Positions 38,738 through 48,367 of a DNA stretch of 64,000 nucleotides are shown here, one piece after another. The stretch is from Tetramitus jugosus (Eukaryota > Heterolobosea > Eutetramitea > Acrasida > Vahlkampfiidae), in assembly GCA_937625935.1 (NCBI GenBank), contig OW569393.1:124001-188000 (forward strand), written 5' to 3'. The notes below the pieces were generated by a model. It did no database searches. It was not told the origin of the DNA and worked only from the letters and a program-made list of their open reading frames with translations. The position numbers and the translations under genes were made by a program. Numbering within the stretch: the first letter of the stretch is position 1; each line of letters starts with the position of its first letter.

Positions 38738-40174
38738 TCACTTTAACACCCAAGTCGAAATGTATTTGTCTCCAGGCAATGGTTTGCTGTTTCTTCTCTG
38801 CAACGCACCTCTAAATATCAACTCTTTCTGTTGTCCTGAAATGCTCCCTTCACCAGTTACAACTGCCGCCGTCGTACTGCTACTCTTTCTCTTTTTTTGA
38901 CCTGTTTTCGCCGCCGTTGTATTACCCGTGGGAGGCAATTGTTCCGATGCGAATGCCGTCTGCTGCTGTTGAGCTCTTCGTGGGGAATTGGACGGCGAAG
39001 AGACTAAAAACGTCGTTGGCGACAATGATGGTGAAGCTTCCAAGATGTTGGGGGACGATTGAGAAGTCATGATCGATCCTGATCCCCCTATTCCTCCTCC
39101 CATAACTGCACTACTACCACCACCACTACTACTATTATTATTATGATTTGGATGATTCACAAGGATTTGATAAGGTGAATGATGCTGTTGTGGCTGCTGC
39201 TGTTGATGATGATGGAGAGAATAATGAACATGATGAGCATGTTGTTGCTGTTGATGATGTTGGTGAGAAGAAAGAGAAATAGGTGAGTTCAGAGGAGCAA
39301 ACATGGATGCTCCACTAGGTGATGAAGCATGAGAATGATGAGGATGTGCTTGAGAAGAATTGAACATGTGCATTTGAGTTTGAACTTGTTGTAGTTGTTG
39401 CACATGATGTTGTTGTTGTTGTTGTTGTGGTGGTTGCGGTTGTATTTTCATTCCTTCGGCCAATAGAACTTCAAGTGATTCTTCTCTGAGTTCATACATT
39501 TGATTCTGATAGAGAAAATAACGTTGAAGTTGTTCTTGGTTCATATTGTTCAGAAATTGAGGTTGTGGTTGTTGCTGCCATTGCTGTTGTAAGCTACCAC
39601 TGTTGTTCTGGTGATTTTGTAATTTTTGTTGTTGTTGTTGTTGTTCTATTAATGATGTCTCTGTTGCTATTATTTCATCATCGATGATCTGTTGTTGCTG
39701 TTGTTGTTGTTGAACAGATGTCAATAATAGTGGGGATGTCACTGTGGAATTGGAGGCAGTTGTTGCCGTCCGTGAAGAGTCAACAAAGGATGACGACTGA
39801 ACATTATCATCGCCATTGTTCCCCAAATTACTTGAACTGCCAGTGCGGTTGTGCTTCTCATCGATCGAAGGATGATGACCCAGATCATCATGTGGTTGCC
39901 TAGAGTTCATTGGAAAGGAAAGAGGCACAAAAAAGGGCAGTTGTTGTTGCTGTGGTTGACTTTGTTGATGTTGCTGATGTTTGTTGTAAGCTAAATAGCT
40001 TTTGAGTTCCGCAAAATTCCCCTCTTCTGCCTCTTTTGTGTTTGGTGAGGAGGATAATTGCTGCACTTCAACGTGAACGTTCAAGATCTTGTCAGTGGAA
40101 GGACGACTGGTGCTGCTGTTGTTGCTGTTGCTGCGACTGCTGTCGTGGCTCTTGATGGTGGTGGACAGTGACAT
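38738..40174 (-). CDS. Gln/His/Ser-rich protein, 478 aa
   Basis: ATG start (MSLSTTIKSHDSS). Almost the whole protein is low complexity: repeated Gln runs of up to eight, His/Gln blocks, Gly and Ser runs. There are a few ordered patches (NQEQLQRYFLYQNQMYELRE near residue 215; a C-terminal GALQRRNSKPLPGDKYISTW). A KKRKSSS basic cluster near 430 may be a nuclear signal. The composition is prion-like. No known domain; transcriptional or RNA-binding co-factor roles are common for such proteins but cannot be shown here. Confidence 0.7.
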   Translation of the reverse strand: MSLSTTIKSHDSSRSNSNNSSTSRPSTDKILNVHVEVQQLSSSPNTKEAEEGNFAELKSYLAYNKHQQHQQSQPQQQQLPFFVPLSFPMNSRQPHDDLGHHPSIDEKHNRTGSSSNLGNNGDDNVQSSSFVDSSRTATTASNSTVTSPLLLTSVQQQQQQQQIIDDEIIATETSLIEQQQQQQKLQNHQNNSGSLQQQWQQQPQPQFLNNMNQEQLQRYFLYQNQMYELREESLEVLLAEGMKIQPQPPQQQQQQHHVQQLQQVQTQMHMFNSSQAHPHHSHASSPSGASMFAPLNSPISLSSHQHHQQQQHAHHVHYSLHHHQQQQPQQHHSPYQILVNHPNHNNNSSSGGGSSAVMGGGIGGSGSIMTSQSSPNILEASPSLSPTTFLVSSPSNSPRRAQQQQTAFASEQLPPTGNTTAAKTGQKKRKSSSTTAAVVTGEGSISGQQKELIFRGALQRRNSKPLPGDKYISTWVLK

Positions 40175-41185
40175 TTTTTGTGTGACTGCTAAATTGTGGT
40201 GTTTCTTGCTTGTTCAGTTGTTTCAGGAAGTGTGTGGTTTCTGAATACTGAAAAATTCACAATGGGTAGCTGCCGCGCTATCTCACTGTTAGTGAAGAGT
40301 GGGATCGCCAGATGGCTCTGGTTTTTTTCACACGACGTCTCGAACTCTCGAAAGGGTAATCTTGGAATAAAATAAACACGACTGTTCAATCAAACAAACG
40401 ATCACTACGGCAGTGGGGTCCTGATTTGGTTCACAATCTACAGAGATAGGACAATTTGTGCGGGGTGTGGGATTGAAGTTAAACTTGGTGGGGTGTGTGA
40501 ATTGATTTCAAAGTGCACAACCAGGCAACAAGTAAACAAGTGAGGAATGATTTTGTTTTTGTGCTTGAATTATGCTAAACAACCATCAATCAGTTGGTTG
40601 TGACTTCAACTCAGTTCATATGTTCTTTTTCTCCTCGGACTTTGCAGTATATAAATATGGTCCTTGCTTTTGGATATTGAGACGTTCCGGAATTCCGAAA
40701 AAAGCCAAAGTATGGAAGAATAAACGATTCGTACACGCTAGCAATATTTCACTTGTCGAATATTCGACATGCTTTTATTGGTAAACGCTGGAATGACCGC
40801 GATTCTATGCGATGATGTCAATCAGATCTTGTTCCTTCTCCGTTGTAAGAGATGTGCAATAATCCGCAAAGAATGTGCGAAGGATCACCTTTGAAGCAAT
40901 CTTTTGGAGTCTCCCATTCTCGACGCCCGATAGACATTGGTCACACCAAAAAGTGGAGTCCCATTTGTTGGTTGAAATGTATTTGTTTGATCAAGTAAAT
41001 CGTCCTATGGGGTCCAAGCAAGCCCCTTCGGTGGTTCAATGATTTTTCCTTCCAATTAAAAACTCATCGCTTACAAAGAGTCGTGTTTCACAAACCATTT
41101 CTTCCAATTCAGCGGGTCATATTTACCCTGTCAAATTCTATGTAGTTCTTTCTTGCTTGGTATCTCTCAATCACAAAACGCGACT
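40175..41185. other. Intergenic, ~1 kb
   Basis: Promoter side of both flanking genes, which diverge. No open frame with coding character, no RNA or repeat identified. Confidence 0.4.
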
Positions 41186-42691
41186 ATGGACGCACTACCA
41201 AGTGACATTTTCATCAATATATCTCAATATCATGGTGACTTGCAAACAATGAACCACTTGACAAGAACATGTAGGAGCCTTGCTCATACATTGAACAACA
41301 ATGAAATCATTTGGAGGGACCTGAGTCGCTCATTGTTGAATCAACTGCTACTCGCTAGTTCGAGCCAGAAACACCAACTCAAGTTCCATGGCAAGTTATC
41401 CTCATTAGCTGAAGTTGAAGAAGATGTGCAAGCATTGAAAAAGTTTATGAGAAGAATCATGCTGAATCTAAAGTTGGATCGAGTCGGTAAACTGTTGTCA
41501 CTCACTTGTCATGAGGAACCATTCTCGACAGACAAGTACGATCGCGTTTTGACTCTGTTCAAACCTTTTGAAAATTTTGACAATTGTGATGCTGAAGTTA
41601 CTCGATTGTTTCAGAATGTTCCTCATTTATTGTTGTGCGACTATGCAAAAGATGATCAGATGGTTCCTGAACAATATGTGATTGAGACTTTAGATAAGTT
41701 GTTTGAGCAATACAACCTACTGCCTTATGGAGAGAGCTATGACTGTCTGGAAGATGCAATCTTGACCAAACATATTGAGATTGTAAGAACGGTTCTACGA
41801 CACATTCCTCAATCAATTCGAAAAGAAGATGTTAACTATTTGAAAGTTTGTGTAGTAGCCACAGCCCCCTATGAGATATTGTCCTTTCTGTTGGAAGAAT
41901 TTCCAGAAAGAGCCCATACCGATATTGAGAGTATAGCGATGCATCTGTGCATGGCATATCCAGATCATGGTTTTGACATCCTTCGCAATTACCAAATTGA
42001 TTTTTCAAAGATCGCTCCTATCCAAATTTCAAGATTTATCAGAAACATACCACTAAGTGATAGGAAGAAGAAAGTGTTGGAATACTTCATTGACAACGGT
42101 TTGAGCTTATCAGAACTTCCTGAGGAAAGACTAGTTACTTGGGTAATTCACGATGAATATCAGATGAACAACGACGAAGACATTTTACTTTTGTTGCTGA
42201 ATCATGGAGCACAGGTTTTTAATCCCATGGGTTACCTTGATCCACTGAGTTATGCAGTATTGTATGCTAGTAATCGTCATTGTGTTCTAATGATACCGCA
42301 ACTGATTCGTTTCGGTGCAGATGTTAACTCGAACTCCTTGCTTAGTCGGCATACAGGCGGAAGACAAAACAACTACCCTGGATCTTTCTTAGAAATTCTG
42401 CATCTTCTTTTAGAAGGTGGAGCAGATGCTTCGGAATTCTATGAAGCTTATGAACAATGGAGTAATCCACTATTCTCTCTCGTGAACAATGCATATCTCG
42501 GTGATCATGACAGAGTCGCAGCTGGAAGAGTACTGATAGATTATGGAGCTGATATCCATGCTGTCAGTCCAATTGGTCAAAATCTCTTGCAATTTGCTGA
42601 GGCAGTCGACTTTCCTTCTGATGTTGCTCAAGAGTTTTATTCACGGATGGTCGAATACACAAAAAACAAGCACGAGACAAAGAAGGCATAA
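41186..42691 (+). CDS. F-box / ankyrin-like protein, 501 aa
   Basis: Start at the first ATG (MDALPSDIFINISQYHGDLQ), directly at an F-box that runs to about residue 55 (MNHLTRTCRSLAHTL ... IWRDLSRSLL). The remaining ~430 residues are helical pairs with ankyrin-like character: LEDAILTKHIEIVRTVLRHI, ILSFLLEEFPERAHTD, VLEYFIDNGLSLSELP, DILLLLLNHGAQVFNP, LIRFGADVNSNSLL, LLLEGGADASEF, VLIDYGADIHAVSPIGQNLL. It is a separate, divergent member of the F-box/ankyrin group in the first 12 kb. It probably acts as an SCF substrate adaptor. Ends in a Lys-rich tail (NKHETKKA). Confidence 0.85.
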   Translation: MDALPSDIFINISQYHGDLQTMNHLTRTCRSLAHTLNNNEIIWRDLSRSLLNQLLLASSSQKHQLKFHGKLSSLAEVEEDVQALKKFMRRIMLNLKLDRVGKLLSLTCHEEPFSTDKYDRVLTLFKPFENFDNCDAEVTRLFQNVPHLLLCDYAKDDQMVPEQYVIETLDKLFEQYNLLPYGESYDCLEDAILTKHIEIVRTVLRHIPQSIRKEDVNYLKVCVVATAPYEILSFLLEEFPERAHTDIESIAMHLCMAYPDHGFDILRNYQIDFSKIAPIQISRFIRNIPLSDRKKKVLEYFIDNGLSLSELPEERLVTWVIHDEYQMNNDEDILLLLLNHGAQVFNPMGYLDPLSYAVLYASNRHCVLMIPQLIRFGADVNSNSLLSRHTGGRQNNYPGSFLEILHLLLEGGADASEFYEAYEQWSNPLFSLVNNAYLGDHDRVAAGRVLIDYGADIHAVSPIGQNLLQFAEAVDFPSDVAQEFYSRMVEYTKNKHETKKA

Positions 42692-42831
42692 AAAATTCCT
42701 TAAGTTCTTAAGCAACAAACTAATATGAATTCTTGGTTAAGTAACACTCACTTACTAGTAATACTAGTTTGTACAAACTTAACGCGACCCCACCAGTAAC
42801 AAGCAGCGAACCAAAATCTTATGCAAAAGAT

Positions 42832-42902
42832 CTCGAGCACCGGGAATCGAACCCGGGTCGCCAGAGTGACAGTCTGGAATGCTACCCCTATACCATGCCC
42901 GA
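42832..42902 (-). tRNA. tRNA-Asp (GTC)
   Basis: Read on the minus strand, 71 nt fold well: acceptor TCGGGCA pairs with TGCTCGA; anticodon stem CCAGA/TCTGG encloses loop CTGTCAC with anticodon GTC; T stem CCGGG/CCCGG encloses TTCGATT. The D arm is weaker (GTAT...GCAT). Sequence matches the eukaryotic tRNA-Asp pattern. No intron; CCA is not encoded. A retroelement-like region begins ~80 bp upstream of its 5' end. Confidence 0.92.
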
Positions 42903-42984
42903 TCGTTGGTGATTCACTTTCCCCATCCTCTTTATGGCGGAAAGGCAAAAAACGCAGAAAAAAACGGAATCAAATGTCTGGTGA

Positions 42985-43908
42985 TTCAACAAATTGGTGA
43001 AGGAATACGGCAACAGCCGTTATGCAGTGTGGACCACTGCACGGAAAGGCACGAGGCCAAGTGACAGAGAGGTCGTCATTACTGGCAACGGTAATGGCGT
43101 CTCTCAGTCATCTTTGGCAAGAAAGATTGGAGAGGAGTTGGGTGACTGGCTCAACCGAGTCCAAGTCATCAAAAGGAAAGGCCAGCAACACTTTGTTGCA
43201 TGGGTGACGGTCAAGGGTGACCGCATCTATGACTTTGTTGAGTTGTTCAACAAAGAGAGGAGGATTGGCAACAGCACTGCAGCACCCAAGCGCAGTGTTG
43301 ACTGCACAAGAAAGGTGGTCGTCCATGGCATGAAGAACATGTCAGTGGACGACATCAAGAAGCTACTGGGACCTGAAAAGGTCGCCAGTGTGCTCAAGAA
43401 GCGTGACACTGCTTTCGTGGTCATGGGTGATGAAACCTATGCACAAGCAGTGCTCACCGGAGAGAACAAGGTAAAGGCCACGATCACTCGATACGTCGAG
43501 AGACCACATGATCCTCTCAAGGCCGTCAACAAGAGGTTGACAAAGATGTACGAGGAGGTGCTGACGGTGGTTGACGCACTGCGTCGACAGGTCACAAAGA
43601 CAAAGGGCCAAGAGGGCAACAAACCGGTTCCGATACCGGAACAAGAAGTTGCACAGAGAACTGCTCCTGGTCTGATGGAGACAGAAGAACAAAGGAGTGC
43701 AACACCACTGCCAACAGTGCCTGTTGCACAGCTCAGCGCTGAAAATCAGCAAATCCTGGAGCAAGTGAATGCCACTTCTCCAGTGTTTGCCAGAGCGAAG
43801 AAGGAAATTGCTGCATTGACACTAGCGAGTGCACGCAAAAGGTATGGTTTGGCTGAGGACGAACCAGTCATTGTGGATGTGGACGACGACTCCGAAAAGG
43901 CCATCTGA
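42985..43908 (+). mobile_element. Retroelement ORF1-like protein (RRM-like), probably 5'-truncated
   Basis: An open frame of ~307 codons without a good ATG at its start. The first ~60 codons are basic. Two RRM-like segments can be read: REVVITGNGNGVSQSSLARK ... HFVAWVTVKGDRIYDFVELF and RKVVVHGMKNMSVDDIKKLL ... TAFVVMGDETYAQAVL, in the strand-helix-strand pattern with RNP-like motifs. A coiled-coil-like helix follows (LTKMYEEVLTVVDALRRQVT) and an acidic end (VIVDVDDDSEKAI). This fits the RNA-binding ORF1 of a non-LTR retrotransposon. Degenerate copies of it lie at ~45.8 kb and ~47.7-47.9 kb. The GC-richer codon use differs from neighbouring host genes. Confidence 0.55.
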
Positions 43909-43956
43909 GTTGTGGATGTGGACTTTGAATCTCCTTTTCGGAGTCGTCGTCCACAT
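43877..43956. repeat. Perfect 24-bp inverted repeat around the ORF1 stop
   Basis: Positions 43877-43900 are the exact reverse complement of 43933-43956, with a 32-bp spacer holding the TGA stop (43906-43908). GTTGTGGATGTGGA also repeats directly. It could form a stable RNA hairpin or mark a fold-back rearrangement joining the ORF1 piece to the next fragment. Confidence 0.7.
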
Positions 43957-44517
43957 GTTGGAGGCTGAATTACAGAAAGAAAAAGAGTGGAATGAATTCC
44001 TTAAGTGTCCATTCGGCCTAGAAAGAAATGAACTGTGGTTTTACCATCAAGTCAGAAGTGGTATGCTCCACACTAAGACTGTACTGCGCGACTTGTATGA
44101 ACCGTTGATAGAGGTCATGCTCACTGCGCAAGCGCGCCAGAGACTATTACCCACTTACTAGTGGAATGTGAGGAAGCCAAAAGGGCAACAAAGGAACTGG
44201 TTGAGGAATTCAAGGCCAAATTGGACAAGCTAGAGTTTACGAGACCAGTCAAGTTAAAGATATGGTTCGATGATGTGGTTTATAATGGAGGGAAATTGGT
44301 ACCACAAAGTCCAAGTCGTTCCACTGAAGAAATCTTAGCAGGGTTAATGGGAAAAGAGGATGACCAGAAGGATGTGTTGATGAGGGAACTGGTTGTGCAC
44401 GGTCGCAAGAAGAGGGAAACAAAAGTTAAAAGGTTGGTGAATGCAATGAAGAGGTCTTGCATCAAACGGTTACACAAAGTCTGGAGAGACTCTGTAGCGA
44501 AGAGATGTGAACAATAG
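43957..44517 (+). mobile_element. Non-LTR retrotransposon ORF2 C-terminal fragment
   Basis: Two overlapping frames together look like the 3' end of a LINE-type ORF2: a Leu/Arg-rich stretch (CPFGLERNELWFYHQVRSGM) in one frame, then after a frame change near 44110 a Cys/His motif of the form Cys-x8-His-x4-Cys (around nt 44120-44170), then a Lys-rich helical tail to 44517. Such Cys/His motifs near the end of ORF2 are typical. Endonuclease and reverse transcriptase core domains are missing, so this is a decayed fragment. Confidence 0.5.
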
Positions 44518-44598
44518 CTCAGAACCTGAGGCAAAATTGGTCCTCAGTCGATGATGTTTACAAAATAGATCTCATTGCATTGTCGTGAGATACATTGA

Positions 44599-45102
44599 TT
44601 CCAGAAACCATTGAACAAGTACATGTACTCAGTGTACAAATCAGCGTCCTCCTTTGCAGCAAGGAATGGTTTGATCACAGGTGAGTTGGTAAGATACGCT
44701 CGCCTCGTTGATCACTTCAAACAATTTGACTCAATACGAACATTGTTTGCCTCTCGTTTAAGAAGAAGAGGATATGACCACCACTTTGTTCAACGAATGT
44801 TCGCAAAGAACAATTACTTTGCCCTCGTTGAACGATACTACAAACCTATTGACTGGCAAGCTAGAGTGAACAAGTACCAACAAAAATTGGACTTGCAACA
44901 CAAACCAAACATTCCACCAATTTGGAAAGTGTTACACTCTGGCAGTGGCATCAATTATCTGCAATTGATCAACGCCATTTCTCTCTTCAATGATATTGAT
45001 TTGCCAAAGGAATTGGTCATTTGCAACGTCAGAACTTCCCAACATCAGAGAAGTTCTGCACGCATGCAAAACCATATTCAACACTTGAGTGCAACAATGT
45101 GA
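44599..45102 (+). mobile_element. Reverse-transcriptase-associated fragment (second element type)
   Basis: An open frame starting FQKPLNKYMYSVYKSASSFA, followed by GLITGELVRYARLVDHF, FASRLRRRGYDHHFVQ. The pattern Q-K-x-LN-x-Y ... GEL-x-RY-x-R ... L-x-x-RGY is what I recall from the region following the catalytic part of reverse transcriptases in some protist and Penelope-like elements. The catalytic part is absent. It differs from the LINE-like piece upstream, implying nested or adjacent insertions. Confidence 0.4.
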
Positions 45103-45764
45103 TCCAATGCCAAACGAAGATGAAAAGAAGAAAATGGCTAGGACATTAATGAACGTTGTTGTTGGTAACCACAAACGTCGTTGGTAGCGTACTTCATCTG
45201 CTGCACAACGACTGATCCGATCATTTTCGGAAAGGGGAAGTGGTTATTCAACAATTCGACGCCAGTTGCAGTTGCGACTTCGCAAAATATCACGCGGGTG
45301 CGTGATGCTGACGAAGTCAGCAGCGCCCGCGACCAAACCCACCCAAGACCCAGAACAAGAGATACTTGAGGGAAAAGGAGGCAGTCGAAGCTGCAATGGC
45401 TAAAAGACAAAAAGCAACTCCTTCACAGTCCACAGCATCAAGAAGCGCAAACTTGATAGCATGGACTACAAGTGGTATTGAACCACGAAGACTGTAGTGG
45501 ATAACCGTACGGGGTACGGCTCCAACTGCAATGACAATTCCAACGGCCAATTGAAATCTTCCGAGGTTCAATGCAGGGTAGTTGACCTGCACTTTTAGTA
45601 TAAATAATAAAGTTGTGGTGTAGAGTGCTCATGTTTAGGCACCACGCTAGATTTGCGTCCAGCCCGAATATCTGTGTTGCACGTAAATATATCACAACTA
45701 ACAACAATAACATCTCACTCACTCTCAAGCCCCATAGTGGAGTGTTTGAACCCAAACCCATTTG

Positions 45765-45840
45765 AGTAGCTGCAAGGCAGCACTCAAGCACAACATTGAT
45801 TGTGCCAAGAAGGTCGTCCTCCACGGTGTCAAAGGTACAC
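45765..45840 (+). mobile_element. Relic of the ORF1-like sequence (copy 2)
   Basis: CAGCACTCAAGCACAACATT, then a GATTGTGCCAAGAAGGTCGT block, resembles nt ~43275-43335 of the ORF1-like frame (the KRSVDCTRKVVVHG segment) at nucleotide level, with many substitutions and no open frame. Confidence 0.45.
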
Positions 45841-47699
45841 TCCATTCTGGTTCACAGAGCCGAACCAGTGTTAGAAATCATGTAGTACAATGTCAACGGA
45901 CTGCCTGGTAAATCCGTCGACATACTCAAGGTGTTGGAGCAAGATTCTCTGTTATCATGAACACGACATCATTTTTCAATTGATGTTTTTTCTTTCGGAT
46001 GCGGAGAAATAGGACAATCCAACGCCACAAAATGAAAAACAATTTACATGACTGGAAATTTTATCTTACTTACCACCTGTATGAACAGAAATATTCAACA
46101 ATAATCTTCATATTGCTACAATTATCAACACCCAGGTATCAGAGTTATCAATGAGTGAGAAACGCCTTGTTCATGAAATAATACCTGTAAAGAAAATCGC
46201 TGAGATCAATATATCCACACGCCATAAGAATACGCTGTAAACCATTTGTCAACAACTCCATCCTTTGCTTTCTCCTTAATGGCCTTTGTTGTGGTCAAAG
46301 ACAAAACCTTCTTAGTTGATCTTTTCGCTGGTCGGGGTGACACAGTATGGCCCGTACATTCGGAGCAGACAAGATCGCCATATCAATCAACTTGAACTAG
46401 GATCGGAACTTGGAAATGAGGGTAGATTCTTTTTTCGAAAGTGTCTGCATGAGATTGATCGATGAAGAAGGTCAATTCAGAGAAGCTGTTGTTCGTGATG
46501 TGGTACAAATGATAAAAGAAAAAATAAAATTGAATAAAATTTGGTTTATTGATTCATTTTCTTTTGATTAGTGATGTTTTTTTGATGTTCATTTATGAAA
46601 AATGAAACAGTTCACAACAAACTCAAATCACGGTATTTTCGGTTGGATTGAAAAGTAAAACATCCTCAATCAACAACCACAGAATCAAATAAAGAATTTT
46701 TATTTCATTACATAGCAGGACATGTATTATCTTCCAGCATATGTTTTTTTATTAAATGGGTTTGGGGTGTTGTACTTCGAACTCGCTTTCTATATCTCTT
46801 CGAGCTTTCCTTCGGTAAGTTTGATCTGTCCTTTTTTTATTGTGTCATTTTTTTTTCCAAAATATACAATGAAGATCACACTACCAACACCTTCATGGCC
46901 CAAGATGTTTGCCTTTGCAGCAAAACAACATACCGAATAGTACATACCAACCACTATGGCCATCAACTTTTACAAATCGTCCAATTATGGCGTCTGCGGG
47001 AATCACGACGACTAATGGAATTTCTTAAAGACAATAAAAAAGGAATTGTGATCAATCTTGCGTCTTGCAACAGTGAGGCAGATCTCTCAAAATAAAAGGT
47101 AAATTCAACTTTTCAACCTAGGGGAGAAGAAAGGGATGAATCTGGCCTAGAATTCATCAAAATATTGAACTGGTGCTGCTCTTCTGTATCGCTGCAACTG
47201 GGGTAAAACCAAGCAGATTTCAAGTCAATGGGGATGAATGAAGACAATTCATATGATAAGTATTTTTGCCCGCATCACAACACACCAAATCACCACCCTT
47301 CTGGCAAGCCTTGCATGTTGTTCGTGATAGTAAATGATGATGGGGTGCTTTGAGAATCGAAGTCCTTCCATTATTCCAAACTCTGCTGGATAGTTTATGG
47401 CTCTACATTCCGAATCAATCTCTCTGTACCACGAACACTACCAGGTACTTTTCCTGCGTCCTCATGAATGGTGAGTCTTTAGAACAAATGATCCAAAATT
47501 GACATGGGTATGTACTATATTTGTTTTTACAAAATCGTCATTGGAAGTGTCTTCTCAATTATTTATATATCCAAGAGAGTTTGATTTTTATAGAAAAGAA
47601 TCGTTTCTTCATCTGTTGATTGTCATGAGGTATTCGCACCTCCCCCAACCTTAATTCACCGATAATTTGTCAACCAGAATGGAGGGAGGTGGAGGGAGG

Positions 47700-47980
47700 C
47701 CTCAAGTCCATGTTTGGCACAACAAATGTCAAGAATGTGCTCAAGAAGCACAATAACGCCCTTGTTGATGAAACGTATGCCCCGTACTCCAACTACGGTT
47801 GGCCATGAGCCAATCATCAACACCCATAAGAATTCTCATAACAGAGCAATCCTCGAGTTAGTATTGAGCACCTCCGAGGTGTTCAACAAAACCAAGAAGG
47901 AGATTGCTGTTCGAGCAATCATGGTGGATCGTGCAAGAAGTATAACCACCCATGAAGATCCTGTTGAGTTGGAACTGTAA
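47700..47980 (+). mobile_element. Relic of the ORF1-like sequence (copy 3)
   Basis: Two parts match the ORF1-like frame: AATGTGCTCAAGAAGCAC ... GATGAAACGTATGC (compare ~43390-43442) and the SEVFNKTKKEIAVRAIMVDR segment (compare SPVFARAKKEIAALTLASAR). Intervening sequence is deleted, so it is a rearranged relic. Confidence 0.5.
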
Positions 47981-48367
47981 TCCCGACTGCGAGTTACAGA
48001 TTCCTCAACTCAACGAACACAAGTACGATCAGCACGTGTCACCGTTTACGATCATCCCAATCAGTATCAAGTCAGGTTCTCTCCGTAGGTCCTACCAACT
48101 GGCTAGGACTATGGAGCCATCTGACCTCACCAGTGGTGCTCCAGATGGTAGTGGAGGCCCTCGCAACGTATCCCTGAAGAATGTTGGGATAGAAACTCTA
48201 GCTGTTTAGCAAGTGGCCAAAGGGCTCAAGAAGAGGGGAATCAAGAAGGAGGTAGCCTAAGTGAGCACCATTTGTTGTATTGGTTGGCGCCTTCTTGGTG
48301 GAAATTCATATAAAGTGAGCAAATTAAAAGTACAATGCAAGTAAAACAACTTCTTTGCCAGTTAATT

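Larger units (their letters stand above)
45103..48367. other. Gene-poor region with retroelement relics, ~3.3 kb
   Basis: No host gene is convincing. Besides the two relics listed separately, an ATG frame at 46895-47095 (66 codons) and one at 46722-46940 are possible but unsupported. A/T-rich, with many short frames. Mostly decayed insertions by appearance. Confidence 0.45.

Noticed and set aside
40572-40784. 70-codon plus-strand frame in the 1-kb spacer
   Set aside because: Composition and lack of any motif suggest chance.
40980-41040. GGGGTCCAAGCAAGCCCCTT string similar to part of the 110-bp insertion
   Set aside because: The resemblance is short and without the insertion's ends; probably coincidence.
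46340-46410. Faint similarity of GACAAGATCGCCATATCAAT to the SPRY-like fragment at 29.45 kb
   Set aside because: Only ~30 bp with mismatches and no frame; too weak to call.
46722-47095. Two short plus-strand ATG frames that might form a spliced gene
   Set aside because: A donor-like GTAAGT exists at 46815 but no acceptor joins the frames in phase.
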